From an uncultured Collinsella sp. (GTDB taxonomy: Bacteria; Actinomycetota; Coriobacteriia; Coriobacteriales; Coriobacteriaceae): a stretch of DNA of 64,000 bases. Below are positions 1 to 7,825 of the stretch, piece by piece (position 1 is the stretch's first letter; every line of letters starts with the position of its first letter). A model generated the notes under the pieces. The model did not search any database. It had not been told where the DNA came from and saw nothing but the letters and a program-made list of their open reading frames with translations. The translations under genes were made by a program, and so were the position numbers. The stretch is taken from NCBI GenBank assembly GCA_900540875.1, contig UQHT01000010.1:1-64000 (forward strand), in the 5' to 3' direction.

Positions 1-2
1 GC

Positions 3-563
3 TGCGGAAACGCGGGGTCCGTTCAGGCTGTTGCGTTGAGATTGAAAATCAACCACACGTTTTCGAAGAGCCTTTCATCGGCGTTACGTTTGGCGTACAT
101 GGTGCTGCCCGATGAACTAATGGAGAGGTTTAAACGCAACCTTGGTTTCTACGCCTCGTCGGTAAGTTCTGTTGACCAGGTCGCTTTAGCGCGCTTGCTG
201 GAATCGGGTGATTACGAGCGGCATGTGAACCGCGTGCGCGTGCGTGCTCGCGAGGCACGCGATGGCCTGGCAGCGCTTGTACGGAAAGCGTTTCCGGCAG
301 GGGAGGTCTCGATCGAGCATGCAGACGCGGGCCTTTACTGTATCGTGGTTGCGGAGCGTGGAATGGGCGGAAGCACTTTTGCACGGGCCCTCACGCGCTC
401 GAGCATCCCTTGTATCGATATCGGTGACTGTTTTTGGTGTGCCGATGGTGCATCTGTCCCTGAAAACTCAACTCAAATTCTTGTTCAGTATGACGATCTG
501 AGTCCAAAAGTACTAACTACCTTGGAATTGCAGCTAATGGGGGGCACTCTGCAACCTAAGTGA
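3..563 (+). CDS. MocR/GntR-family PLP-dependent aminotransferase-like regulator, C-terminal part
   Basis: This is the 3' end of a gene that enters from outside the window; the frame is open from base 3. The peptide HTFSKSLSSALRLAYMVLP matches the PLP-lysine region of fold-type I aminotransferase domains in MocR regulators, where the Lys after S-F/T-S binds the cofactor. About 150 residues of the small domain follow, ending at a TGA. MocR proteins couple an N-terminal winged helix to this domain and often sense PLP; the helix part is not visible. The residues just before the lysine motif fit the family poorly, so a damaged gene cannot be excluded. The stop codon lies inside the left inverted repeat of the 558-678 element. 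Confidence 0.7.
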   Translation, partial: CGNAGSVQAVALRLKINHTFSKSLSSALRLAYMVLPDELMERFKRNLGFYASSVSSVDQVALARLLESGDYERHVNRVRVRAREARDGLAALVRKAFPAGEVSIEHADAGLYCIVVAERGMGGSTFARALTRSSIPCIDIGDCFWCADGASVPENSTQILVQYDDLSPKVLTTLELQLMGGTLQPK

Positions 564-678
564 GTAGACTTTTAGCACTTTGGCGACCAGGCAGTTTTGT
601 AACAAGCTATCTACCTGCGGTTTTGAAAAGTAGGATGACCGGCCTGCTCGGGATGTTCAAAAAAAAGTCTACTCACTT
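558..678. repeat. 120 bp element with 16 bp terminal inverted repeats, copy 1
   Basis: The left end AAGTGAGTAGACTTTT (558-573) and the right end AAAAGTCTACTCACTT (663-678) are perfect reverse complements. The interior is shared with a second copy at 1980-2098 in the same orientation, including the 20-mer AAGCTATCTACCTGCGGTTT (604-623) and the blocks GGCGACCAG and CTGCTCG. The stop of the preceding gene (AAG TGA) is inside the left end. It has no room for a transposase, so if mobile it is a MITE-like non-autonomous element. I see no clear target duplication. Confidence 0.85.
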
Positions 679-861
679 GCCGCGCAAAGCTCCTGCATGA
701 GAAAAAAATGGGGTTTTCAACAGGGCTTCGTCCAGCTCTTGGCAAGCTTTTGGCCAGTTGGGGAGGGCTGTTGAAAACTTGGCAGTCCGTTCGGCGCCAT
801 TTTTGGTGCGTTCGCGCCAATGCGTGACTGACTGGGTTGAAATTCGTGTTTTCCTGTGCCT
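679..861. other. Intergenic leader with an inverted repeat (713-778)
   Basis: This gap precedes the PD-(D/E)XK gene. It contains gttttcaacaggg (713-725) facing its near reverse complement agggctgttgaaaac (764-778), with a second small palindrome (ttggcaagc / gctttTGGCCA) between the arms. The fold could be an RNA hairpin or a protein site next to the element copy at 558-678. I see no confident promoter hexamers. Confidence 0.5.
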
Positions 862-1989
862 ATGAAGGATCTACTTTGTGACATATCAGCTTTTAGGTAC
901 TGGCGTTTGCCTCCTCAAGTCCGCGCTTTGTGTCCGCCGCTTCCACGACCGGAAGAAGACCGGCAGCGATATGATCTCGCCCGCAACCCGACGGCTGCGG
1001 TCGCGCTCGGTTTTCCGTTGTATACATTGGTTCGGACGAGAGGCAAGCGGACTTGCCCTGTCAGCATTAGGCAGCGGCTGTTCCTAGGCGAGTTCCCCAG
1101 GGAATCCGTGCTGGAAACGGAACATGGGTTTTTGGTCACATCTCCTTTGCTGACGGCATTCATCATGTCGCGGCATCTGACGGATCTCCAGCTGCTTTTG
1201 GTATTGGCGGAGATGAGCGGCTTGTTTGCGGTTTGTACCTTGCCGGCGGTACTCGAGGCGGAGCTTTCGCGTGCAATTGAGTCGGGCACGATTCCGGCAA
1301 CCTTGGGTTGGGCGCGCTGTCCGTCCGAGGACGGCGCCGCCTCAAATTTATGGCGGCGCGACGCTTTGGTTTTGGGCGAAGACCTTGACCGTTTTTGCTC
1401 AGATGTTTGTGGGATGCGTTACGGTAAGCGATTTGTCGCGGTATCGCATCTCGTTCCACTGGGTGCCGCATCGCCTTTTGAGGTTGAGACGTATTTGTTG
1501 CTTGGGTTGCCACGATCATTGGGAGGCGAAGGTTTTTGCGGCATAGAGCTCAATGTCGAAGTGGCGCTAAGCGCAAGTGCTCGGGCGATTGTAGGCAAGT
1601 CCCGCGTATACATTGACATACTTCTGTCTTCGCCGGACGGAGAGCGACAGGTGGCCATTGAATGCCAAGGAAAGGGCTCACACGGGCGAGCCGGGGATGG
1701 CTTGCGCGACGCCGACCGCATGACGGCGCTTCAGGCCATGGGCTACGATGTATTTCTCCTGACACACGGACAGATATCCGATGAGGATAGATTCCACGCG
1801 ATTGTTAAGGCCGTGTGCAGGTTGCTCGATGTTGAATATCGCGATAAAAGCTTGGAGGAGCAAGGGGCCGAGGCATTACTTCGGTCTGAGCTATTCGTTG
1901 ACTGGTCAAAACTGGGAGAAATCGACAAAAAGATGCCCGTTAGACACAAAAAGGCCCGATCATGGACGGTTGCAAATCTAAGTGAGTAG
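862..1989 (+). CDS. PD-(D/E)XK (Vsr/DUF559-like) family protein of unknown function
   Basis: A 375-residue protein from the ATG at 862 (an in-frame GTG lies 6 bases upstream). The C-terminal third has the layout of a small PD-(D/E)XK nuclease fold: SPFEVETYLLLGLP near 204-217 (early acidic position), YIDIL with Asp near 252, VAIECQGKGSH with Glu near 267, Gln near 269 and His near 274, then D-A-D-R and a GYDVFLLT strand, as in Vsr and DUF559 proteins. The N-terminal ~200 residues match no domain I know. The last codons (L-S-E-stop) come from the left end of the 1980-2098 repeat, so gene and repeat are physically joined. DNA cleavage or nicking is an inference; loss of catalysis with retained DNA binding is possible. 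Confidence 0.6.
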   Translation: MKDLLCDISAFRYWRLPPQVRALCPPLPRPEEDRQRYDLARNPTAAVALGFPLYTLVRTRGKRTCPVSIRQRLFLGEFPRESVLETEHGFLVTSPLLTAFIMSRHLTDLQLLLVLAEMSGLFAVCTLPAVLEAELSRAIESGTIPATLGWARCPSEDGAASNLWRRDALVLGEDLDRFCSDVCGMRYGKRFVAVSHLVPLGAASPFEVETYLLLGLPRSLGGEGFCGIELNVEVALSASARAIVGKSRVYIDILLSSPDGERQVAIECQGKGSHGRAGDGLRDADRMTALQAMGYDVFLLTHGQISDEDRFHAIVKAVCRLLDVEYRDKSLEEQGAEALLRSELFVDWSKLGEIDKKMPVRHKKARSWTVANLSE

Positions 1990-2098
1990 ACTTTTAGCGT
2001 GATGGCGACCAGATTGTTTTGCGGCAAGCTATCTACCTGCGGTTTTATAAAGCAATACGGATGGTCTGCTCGACAAGTTCCCAAAAGGCTACTCACTT
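1980..2098. repeat. 120 bp element with 16 bp terminal inverted repeats, copy 2
   Basis: Left end AAGTGAGTAGACTTTT (1980-1995) and right end AAAAGGCTACTCACTT (2083-2098) match as inverted repeats at 15 of 16 positions. The interior 20-mer AAGCTATCTACCTGCGGTTT (2026-2045) is identical to copy 1, and both copies run in the same direction. The copies therefore form direct repeats around the 862-1989 gene. That gene's TAG stop is inside the left end. Confidence 0.85.
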
Positions 2099-2166
2099 AG
2101 TTTTTGACGCGAAGCCGATGCCGAAGGTGGTCCTTTTTTGGGACGTTAACTGGTTCGCTAGACACG

Positions 2167-2198
2167 AAAAAGGCCCGGATCTTGCGGTCCGGGCCTTA
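2167..2198 (-). terminator. Rho-independent terminator of the rubrerythrin gene
   Basis: The stem AAGGCCCGGA / TCCGGGCCTT reads on the minus strand into a T-run (CCTTTTTCG). It lies just downstream of the rubrerythrin stop. Confidence 0.85.
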
Positions 2199-2230
2199 TC
2201 GAGCTAGAGATTATCTCTCAGGCGGTTGGC

Positions 2231-2791
2231 TTAGCCAAAGTAGCGCTTGAGCAGGCCGGCGAAAGCCTTGCCGTGGCGGGCCTCGTCGCGAGCCATCTCG
2301 TGCACGGTGTCGTGGATGGCATCGAGACCAGCGGCCTTGGCGCGCTTGGCAAGATCGGTCTTGCCGGCGGTGGCGCCATTCTCGGCCTCAACGCGCATCT
2401 CGAGGTTCTTCTTGGTGGAATCGGTCACGACCTCGCCCAGGAGCTCGGCGAACTTGGCGGCATGCTCGGCCTCCTCGTGGGCAGCCTTCTCCCAGTACAG
2501 GCCGATCTCGGGATAACCCTCGCGATGAGCAACGCGAGCCATGGCCAGGTACATACCGACCTCGGAGCACTCGCCCTCAAAGTTGGCGCGCAGATCGGCA
2601 ACGATGTCCTCGGAGACGCCCTCCATCTTGGCGACGCCCACGACGTGCTCGGCAGCCCACTCGAGCTGGCCCTCCTCCTGCTTCAGGAAGCGAGAGCCGG
2701 GAACGCCGCACTGGGGGCACTTGAAATCCTCGGGCAGCTGGTCGCCGTCGAACTCTTCCACATAACCGCAAACGGGGCAAACAAACTTCAT
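2231..2791 (-). CDS. rbr: Rubrerythrin with N-terminal rubredoxin domain
   Basis: A 186-residue protein that should reduce hydrogen peroxide in the cytoplasm using electrons relayed through its own rubredoxin centre. Residues 1-40 carry the rubredoxin pairs CPVCGY and CPQCGVP; the remainder is a four-helix diiron domain with E-x-x-H type ligands ([27 protein letters not shown]). Rubredoxin-first order is that of reverse rubrerythrins of anaerobes. The start MKFVCPVCG follows a good ribosome site (GAAAGG) and is preferred over an upstream in-frame extension of 31 codons that lacks family character. It is monocistronic with its own terminator. Confidence 0.93.
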   Translation of the reverse strand: MKFVCPVCGYVEEFDGDQLPEDFKCPQCGVPGSRFLKQEEGQLEWAAEHVVGVAKMEGVSEDIVADLRANFEGECSEVGMYLAMARVAHREGYPEIGLYWEKAAHEEAEHAAKFAELLGEVVTDSTKKNLEMRVEAENGATAGKTDLAKRAKAAGLDAIHDTVHEMARDEARHGKAFAGLLKRYFG

Positions 2792-2951
2792 GATTCGATC
2801 CTTTCGATCGATGGCGATGGTGCGCTCGTCCGGTCCCGTAAGGGCCCTCTCCGGACGTGCGTCTTGACGAGTTCTATTATCCATAAATGAGACCGAATGT
2901 GAAGCCTATTAGGAATGATTTTTAATAAAACAATTTAAGCATGTGTAGATG

Positions 2952-3029
2952 TTGATTGATTAACGATTGCTAGACCTCGTGCGACCTCCGATGAGTACAA
3001 TCGGTCGAGCAAATGTTGACCAATCAACA
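2952..3029 (+). promoter_or_regulatory. Two related palindromic sites upstream of the alcohol dehydrogenase operon
   Basis: TGTTGA-CCAA-TCAACA (3014-3029) is a perfect 6+6 palindrome. A related site TTGATTGATTAA lies at 2952-2963; both fit TTGA-N4-TYAA and their centres are about 64 bp apart. A possible -10 box TACAAT is at 2996-3001, which would place the second palindrome just downstream of the transcription start. This arrangement fits repressor binding, for example by a TetR- or MarR-type protein, but no regulator gene is adjacent. Confidence 0.45.
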
Positions 3030-3047
3030 AATGAAGGAGCTTCCTTT

Positions 3048-4268
3048 ATGCATCTAGCCCGCCGCGCCTGGTGCCGAACGTATCAAACGGTTTTTCGCAT
3101 CGCATTGCCGGTGCTGCCCTATACCGAGCCACGCATTTTAGAGCACGCTGAGGAAGTGCCCGCAGTGCTTCAAAAGCGTTCAATACACCATGTTCTTATC
3201 GTAACAGATCCCGGCATTGCCCGTCTGGGGCTCACGGCACCGCTCGAGACAGCGCTCGCGTCCAAGGGAATTAGCGCTGCGGTCTATGCCGAAACACGTG
3301 CGAACCCCACGGTCTCAAACGTGGAGGAAGCGGCATCTCTGTATCGAGAGAGCGCCTGCCAGGCCATTATCGGCTTTGGCGGCGGTTCGGCCATGGACTG
3401 CGCCAAGGGCGTGGGCGCGCGCATCGCGCAGCCAAAGAAGCCCATCAACAAGATGCGCGGCCTGTTGCGTATCCATCGTCGCCTGCCGCTGCTCATCGCC
3501 GTTCCCACCACGGCGGGCACGGGAAGCGAGGTCACGCTTGCAGCGGTAATTACCGACGACGAGACGCACTACAAGTATCCCATTAACGACTTTGTGCTGA
3601 TCCCGCGCTTTGCGGTGCACGACCCCGAGTTTACGCGCGGCCTGCCCGCCTCCATTACGGGGCAAACGGGCATGGACGCCCTGACACATGCCGTCGAGGC
3701 CTTTATCGGGCGCAGCACCACGCCCTATACGCGCAAGATGGCGCGCCAGGCGGTGCAGCTCATCCACGACAATTTGCTCGAGGCCTATGAGTGCGGTGGC
3801 AACATGCGTGCGCGCCGCAATATGCTTTCGGCGGCGTATAAAGCGGGCGTTGCCTTTACGCGCTCTTATGTTGGATACGTTCACGCCATCGCACACAGCT
3901 TGGGTGGGCGTTACGGGATTCCGCACGGCTTGGCCAACGCTATCATCCTGCCGCATATGCTTCGCGCCTATGGCGAAGCTGCTGCTCCTAAGCTCGCCGA
4001 TCTTGCCCGCATGGCCGGTATCGCGCCGGTTAACGCGCAGGACAGCCTGGCGGCCGAGGCCTTTATCGATTGGGTCGATCGAATGAACGCCGCCTTGGAC
4101 ATTCCCAAATATGTGGCGGGCATTCGCCGCTCCGACATTCCGCAGATGGCGGCGCATGCCGATGCCGAGGCCAATCCCCTGTACCCCGTTCCGCTTCTAA
4201 TGGACCGCTTGGAGCTCGAGCATATGTACGAAGTCGTTGCAGGTGGTATGTTTGAGGGCGAGAACTAG
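3048..4268 (+). CDS. Iron-containing (group III) alcohol dehydrogenase
   Basis: A 406-residue NAD(P)-dependent dehydrogenase for alcohol/aldehyde interconversion. Visible motifs are GFGGGSAMDCAKG (nucleotide loop), VPTTAGTGSEVT, GMDALTHAVEAF and HAIAHSLGGRYGIPHGLANA, whose histidines bind the metal in this family. The start is set by AAGGAG ten bases before ATG 3048; the longer frame from 2967 would run through the operator-like palindrome. The aldehyde dehydrogenase gene follows after 9 bp, so the pair probably makes or consumes an aldehyde in fermentation. The substrate cannot be read from sequence. Confidence 0.92.
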   Translation: MHLARRAWCRTYQTVFRIALPVLPYTEPRILEHAEEVPAVLQKRSIHHVLIVTDPGIARLGLTAPLETALASKGISAAVYAETRANPTVSNVEEAASLYRESACQAIIGFGGGSAMDCAKGVGARIAQPKKPINKMRGLLRIHRRLPLLIAVPTTAGTGSEVTLAAVITDDETHYKYPINDFVLIPRFAVHDPEFTRGLPASITGQTGMDALTHAVEAFIGRSTTPYTRKMARQAVQLIHDNLLEAYECGGNMRARRNMLSAAYKAGVAFTRSYVGYVHAIAHSLGGRYGIPHGLANAIILPHMLRAYGEAAAPKLADLARMAGIAPVNAQDSLAAEAFIDWVDRMNAALDIPKYVAGIRRSDIPQMAAHADAEANPLYPVPLLMDRLELEHMYEVVAGGMFEGEN

Positions 4269-4277
4269 GAGGTTGCC

Positions 4278-5657
4278 ATGAACACCGAGGAAATTGCGCG
4301 CATCGTCGGCGATCAGCGCGCCTACTTTAAGACGCACGCCACGTTTGATGTCGATGCTCGACGTCGCGCGCTCGTGAGTTTACGCGATGCGGTGCGGGCC
4401 CACGAGGCCGATATCGCCCATGCGCTCAAGACCGATTTGGGGAAGTCGCATGACGAGGCCTATATGTGCGAGATCGGCACGTCGCTTTCCGAGATTCGAC
4501 ATCAGATCGCTCACGTGGCTCGATGGAGTCGTCCGCGCCTGCGTCCGTGCGATCTCGCTAACGCCGTGAGCGTGTGCAAAACGCAAGCCGTGCCCTATGG
4601 CGTTGCGCTCATCATGGCTCCGTGGAACTACCCGTTTTTGCTAACACTCGAGCCGCTCGCCGGCGCCCTTGCCGCGGGCAATACTGTGGTCATCAAGCCG
4701 AGTGCCTATGCTCCGGCATCGAGCGCGGTGCTCAAGCAAATCTGCGAAGAAGCGTTTGATTCGCGCCTGGTGGCAGTTGTCGAGGGCGGGCGCGCCGAGA
4801 ACGAAGCGCTGCTCGATGAGTGCTGGGACAAGATCTTCTTTACCGGTAGCGTTCCGGTCGGCAAGCTCGTCATGGAGCGCGCAAGTAAAAACCTTACGCC
4901 TGTGACGCTTGAACTGGGCGGAAAGAGTCCCTGCATCGTGGATGCGACGGCAAACTTGAAGGTCGCGGCACGCCGTATCGCCTTTGGTAAATGGCTCAAC
5001 GTGGGGCAGACTTGCGTGGCGCCCGACTACCTGCTGGTCGACACGCGCGTGCACGACGAGCTGCTGGGTCTCATCAAGGAAGAGGCCCGCCGTATGTTTG
5101 GCGAGCATCCGCTCGATAACGAGGATTACGGGCATATCGTCAACGCCAAGCATTTTGCGCGCGTGCGCGGGCTGATCGATCCCGATAAGGTCGTGCTTGG
5201 AGGCACGGCGCGCGAGTCGTCGCTCAAGATTGAGCCGACGATCCTAGACGGCGTGACCCCCGATGACGCCGTGATGCAGGAGGAGATCTTCGGTCCCATC
5301 TTGCCGGTGCTGACGTTTGAGAGCCTAGACGAGGCCGAGGCGTTCATCACGAATCGCCCGACGCCGCTGGCCCTGTATATCTTTAGCCAAGACCGTGAGG
5401 TTCAGCAGCGCTTTGTGCGTTACGTGCCCTTTGGTGGTGGCTGTGTTAATGACACCATTATGCATTTGGCCACGAGCCATATGGGCTTTGGCGGCATGGG
5501 GGCGAGCGGTATGGGACAGTACCATGGACGCGAGAGCTTCGATACGTTTAGCCACAAGAAGAGCATCGTGAACAAGGCAACGTGGCTGGACGTGCCGTTC
5601 CGCTATGCCCCTTACGCAAGCTGGAAGCACAAGTTCGTGCGCATGTTTGTGCATTAG
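4278..5657 (+). CDS. Aldehyde dehydrogenase, ALDH3-like
   Basis: A 459-residue NAD(P)-dependent aldehyde dehydrogenase. It shows MAPWNYPFLLTLEPLAGALAAG, FFTGSVPVGKLV, the glutamate region VTLELGGKSPCIVD and the catalytic cysteine in NVGQTCVAPDYLLV, a signature typical of the ALDH3/YwdH group. Its C-terminal basic and hydrophobic tail (SWKHKFVRMFVH) resembles membrane-associated members. The ribosome site AGGAGG is 6-7 bases before the ATG. It is translated with the upstream alcohol dehydrogenase, and a hairpin follows the gene. Confidence 0.92.
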   Translation: MNTEEIARIVGDQRAYFKTHATFDVDARRRALVSLRDAVRAHEADIAHALKTDLGKSHDEAYMCEIGTSLSEIRHQIAHVARWSRPRLRPCDLANAVSVCKTQAVPYGVALIMAPWNYPFLLTLEPLAGALAAGNTVVIKPSAYAPASSAVLKQICEEAFDSRLVAVVEGGRAENEALLDECWDKIFFTGSVPVGKLVMERASKNLTPVTLELGGKSPCIVDATANLKVAARRIAFGKWLNVGQTCVAPDYLLVDTRVHDELLGLIKEEARRMFGEHPLDNEDYGHIVNAKHFARVRGLIDPDKVVLGGTARESSLKIEPTILDGVTPDDAVMQEEIFGPILPVLTFESLDEAEAFITNRPTPLALYIFSQDREVQQRFVRYVPFGGGCVNDTIMHLATSHMGFGGMGASGMGQYHGRESFDTFSHKKSIVNKATWLDVPFRYAPYASWKHKFVRMFVH

Positions 5658-5681
5658 AATCAGATGACATAGGGATAAACA

Positions 5682-5717
5682 AAGTGGCCGCCCCCGCATA
5701 AGCGAAGACGGCCACTT
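5682..5717 (+). terminator. Hairpin after the aldehyde dehydrogenase gene
   Basis: AAGTGGCCG and CGGCCACTT form a perfect 9 bp stem 25 bases after the stop codon. No good T-run follows on the plus strand, so this is a probable terminator or 3' stabilising hairpin. Confidence 0.6.
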
Positions 5718-5921
5718 CTCACGATGTAAACGTGTACTGGAGTTGGCAAGACCCGCGGCAACGGGTGCCATCCGTGTTCCTATCTTATCCACAAGCGCCT
5801 TGTCGCGCAAGCGTTGCGGCAAACGATTGAAAGACGCAGATAGGATGAATTTGTGTCCGCACGGGCCCGTAGACTTCTCAACTATGTTGTGGATGCTCTC
5901 TAATCGGTAATGGAGGCGCAC
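5718..5921. other. Intergenic region with a DnaA-box-like 9-mer
   Basis: The 204 bp gap holds no gene that I can support. It contains one perfect TTATCCACA (about 5785-5793) and a weaker reverse match TGTGGATGC near 5889. There is no AT-rich unwinding region and no dnaA or dnaN nearby, so I do not call an origin. Confidence 0.4.
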
Positions 5922-6101
5922 GTGTTTGATGACGATGACCTGTTCGATTTGACGGATGATCCGTTTGAGTGGGATTTACTGCTCGATGACGATGAGCTGG
6001 AGCAAGATCGTAAAAAGCGACAGGGCAAGAAGGCTCAGGATGACGCTTCGAAAAAGCAGGACAAGCGCCGCCGAGGTCTGTTCGGCGGGCTCTTTGGGTA
6101 A
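5922..6101 (+). CDS. Small acidic-then-basic hypothetical protein
   Basis: A 59-residue protein with an acidic N-terminal half (runs such as FDDDDLFDLTDD and LLDDDELEQD) and a lysine/arginine-rich second half ending in GLFGGLFG. I chose the GTG at 5922 because GGAGG lies 5 bases before it; an ATG at 5910 in the same frame would add four residues without a ribosome site. The family is unknown to me. The charge split could suit a nucleic acid or protein-binding peptide, but that is a guess. Confidence 0.55.
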   Translation: MFDDDDLFDLTDDPFEWDLLLDDDELEQDRKKRQGKKAQDDASKKQDKRRRGLFGGLFG

Positions 6102-6167
6102 CCGTCGTATCGCTGCGTCTGTATACTAAACAGGTCTTATACGCGTTGCGAAATGAGGACAGAGACG

Positions 6168-6713
6168 ATGATGTGGTTTACCGCCGACCTGCACCTGGGC
6201 GATACGAATATCTTGCACGACATGAATCGACCGTTTGATTCGGTCGAGGAGATGAACCGCAAGGTCATCGATGCCATCAATGAGTGCGTGGCTGTGGACG
6301 ACCGCCTCTATATCCTGGGAGACTTTACGTATCGTTTGCCCATGGCGGAGGCAGTGCGCCTGCGCGAGCGCATCGAATGCCAGAACGTGACGCTCATCCG
6401 TGGTAACCATGATGGCGATTGGGGAGATCCGGACGCGCCGCACATTTGGGATGAGGTGCGCGACTATCTTGAGATTGCGCCCGGCTATGCTCGCGGGCAC
6501 AGGCTGGTACTGAGCCATTACCCCATGCTCAGCTGGAATGGCAAGGCGCGCGGCGCCATCATGCTGCACGGGCATATCCACAGCAGGGGAGACCGCGCCA
6601 ACGCGCGCAATCGCGATCGCGAGCGCCCGATTCTGCGCTATGACGTTGGTCTCGACGCTAACGATTACAAGCCCGTAAGCCGCGACCAGATCCTTGGCTT
6701 CTTTGGACTATAG
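6168..6713 (+). CDS. Calcineurin-like metallophosphoesterase
   Basis: A 181-residue cytosolic phosphoesterase with the family's metal motifs in order: FTADLHLGDTN (D-x-H), YILGDFTY (GD), LIRGNHDGDWG (GNHD) and MLHGHIHSRG (GH-x-H). Small single-domain members include YfcE-like phosphodiesterases and many uncharacterised enzymes; the substrate is not evident. The start at 6168 follows GAGGA by 8 bases; an ATG at 6153 overlaps that ribosome site and is less likely. A possible -10 TATACT lies at 6122-6127. Confidence 0.85.
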   Translation: MMWFTADLHLGDTNILHDMNRPFDSVEEMNRKVIDAINECVAVDDRLYILGDFTYRLPMAEAVRLRERIECQNVTLIRGNHDGDWGDPDAPHIWDEVRDYLEIAPGYARGHRLVLSHYPMLSWNGKARGAIMLHGHIHSRGDRANARNRDRERPILRYDVGLDANDYKPVSRDQILGFFGL

Positions 6714-6733
6714 CTGCAAGTGCAGGTAGAATG

Positions 6734-6768
6734 AACGCGCCGCGCGGATGGTCTGCGCGGCGCGTTTT
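6734..6768 (+). terminator. Terminator after the phosphoesterase gene
   Basis: A perfect 12 bp stem AACGCGCCGCGC / GCGCGGCGCGTT (6734-6745, 6755-6766) is followed by TT. It separates the phosphoesterase from the antiterminator gene. Confidence 0.8.
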
Positions 6769-6786
6769 AGTAGGAGCGATGATTCC

Positions 6787-7623
6787 ATGAAGGCTATCCA
6801 GCGCATTAACCACAACGCTGCCATCTGCGAAGACGGCGCGGGGCGTCAGCTTATCGCGCTGGGTCGTGGCATCGGTTTTGGCGAGATGCCGCACGAGGTC
6901 GATCTGGACGTTGTTACACGCACCTTTTACGGCATCGATTCAAAGTACCTGGCGTTTATCGACGAGGTCGACCCCGAGGTGCTGGAGTTTTCCGCCCAGC
7001 TGGCAGATATCGCAACCGGGCAGCTTTCGTATGAATTGAGCCCAAACCTTCCCATTACATTGGCAGACCATATTCAGTTTGCTATTAAGCGCGCCCGCGA
7101 ACACATGGTGGTGTCGTTGCCGCTCGAGCGCGACCTGGAGCAGCTGCATCCCATCGAATACCGCTTGGGCGAGCTGGCTGTTCGGGGCATTCAGAAAAGC
7201 TTCCGGGTGCGTATGCCCCGAAGCGAGGCCGCGGGCATTGCCATGTCGATTGTTAATGCATCGGTTAGGCCGAGCGAGCGACGCGTGCTTGCCGAGCAGC
7301 ACGAGGAGCGACTGCTCGATATGACGGTCGCGATTATTCAAGAAGAGTTGGGCGTGACGGTCGATCGCTCGTCGTTTGCCTTTACTCGCTTTGCCACTCA
7401 TGTGCGCTATCTGCTCGACCGCGTGGCAAAGAAAGAACCGATAGATACTGAGAACTCCGGTCTCTACGACGTGCTCGTGGAGCAATATCCGGCGGCATCG
7501 CGTTGCGCTCATCGTGTCAACGATCTGATTCAAGAGACCTTTGGCGAGCCATTGGCCCAGGAAGAGCTCGTCTATCTGATCATGCATGTGAATCGCGTGG
7601 CTTCTGTCCACTCGGATAAATAG
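6787..7623 (+). CDS. BglG/LicT-family transcription antiterminator
   Basis: A 278-residue RNA-binding regulator. The N-terminal ~55 residues (MKAIQRINHNAAICEDG...ALGRGIGFG) match the CAT co-antiterminator domain, followed by two PTS regulation domains with conserved histidines near HPIEYRLGELA and VYLIMHVNRV. Such proteins bind a RAT hairpin in nascent mRNA and prevent termination when the sugar PTS leaves them active. The start is ATG 6787, nine to ten bases after AGGAG. The PTS gene downstream has a matching leader at 7737-7825, so that gene is its probable target. Confidence 0.93.
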   Translation: MKAIQRINHNAAICEDGAGRQLIALGRGIGFGEMPHEVDLDVVTRTFYGIDSKYLAFIDEVDPEVLEFSAQLADIATGQLSYELSPNLPITLADHIQFAIKRAREHMVVSLPLERDLEQLHPIEYRLGELAVRGIQKSFRVRMPRSEAAGIAMSIVNASVRPSERRVLAEQHEERLLDMTVAIIQEELGVTVDRSSFAFTRFATHVRYLLDRVAKKEPIDTENSGLYDVLVEQYPAASRCAHRVNDLIQETFGEPLAQEELVYLIMHVNRVASVHSDK

Positions 7624-7718
7624 GCTCTCTGGTATTTCCTTTCCGTCATGGCGACCGTTCGCGGGTCGTTTGCTACCGTTCGTCGGTAATCTGAGCCGCA
7701 ACGAACGCATCTGCCGCA

Positions 7719-7724
7719 TATACT
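7719..7724 (+). promoter_or_regulatory. Putative -10 box of the PTS leader transcript
   Basis: TATACT lies 13 bases before the RAT-like element, which would start the transcript just ahead of it. I see no convincing -35 box, so the call is tentative. Confidence 0.4.
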
Positions 7725-7736
7725 CGCCGTGTGTTG

Positions 7737-7772
7737 GGTGTTACTCACGGCGCAGCTCCGAGAGGCACTACC
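7737..7772 (+). promoter_or_regulatory. RAT-like ribonucleic antiterminator
   Basis: GGTGTTACT at the 5' side and AGAGGCACTACC at the 3' side resemble the two halves of LicT/BglG target RNAs (GGATTGTTACT ... GCAGGCAAAACC). Between them CTC-A-CGG and CCG-A-GAG can pair across the loop CGCAGCT, with an internal A/A bulge. The 3' part overlaps the start of the terminator stem at 7766, as the exclusive-structure mechanism requires. Confidence 0.65.
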
Positions 7773-7825
7773 GATTCTGTCGAGACCATTATTGGGTCTC
7801 TGTCGGTTGTGCGCGGGGCTTTTTT
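7766..7825 (+). terminator. Leader terminator controlled by antitermination
   Basis: CAC-T-ACCGA and TCGGT-T-GTG form the outer stem and GAGACC / GGTCTC the inner stem around ATTATT; a T6 run follows at 7820-7825. It lies about 140 bases before the PTS start codon and overlaps the RAT-like element. Confidence 0.65.

Noticed and set aside
856..861. GTG start at 856 for the PD-(D/E)XK gene
   Set aside because: The ATG at 862 is in the same frame and more usual; neither has a strong ribosome site, so the difference is two residues.
558..2098. Classical insertion sequence
   Set aside because: Copies are 120 bp with no transposase, the intervening gene has no DDE or tyrosine recombinase motifs, and no target duplication is visible.
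5785..5793. A perfect DnaA box TTATCCACA
   Set aside because: It is a single match without clustered boxes, an AT-rich unwinding region or dnaA/dnaN neighbours; one 9-mer match in 64 kb is expected by chance.
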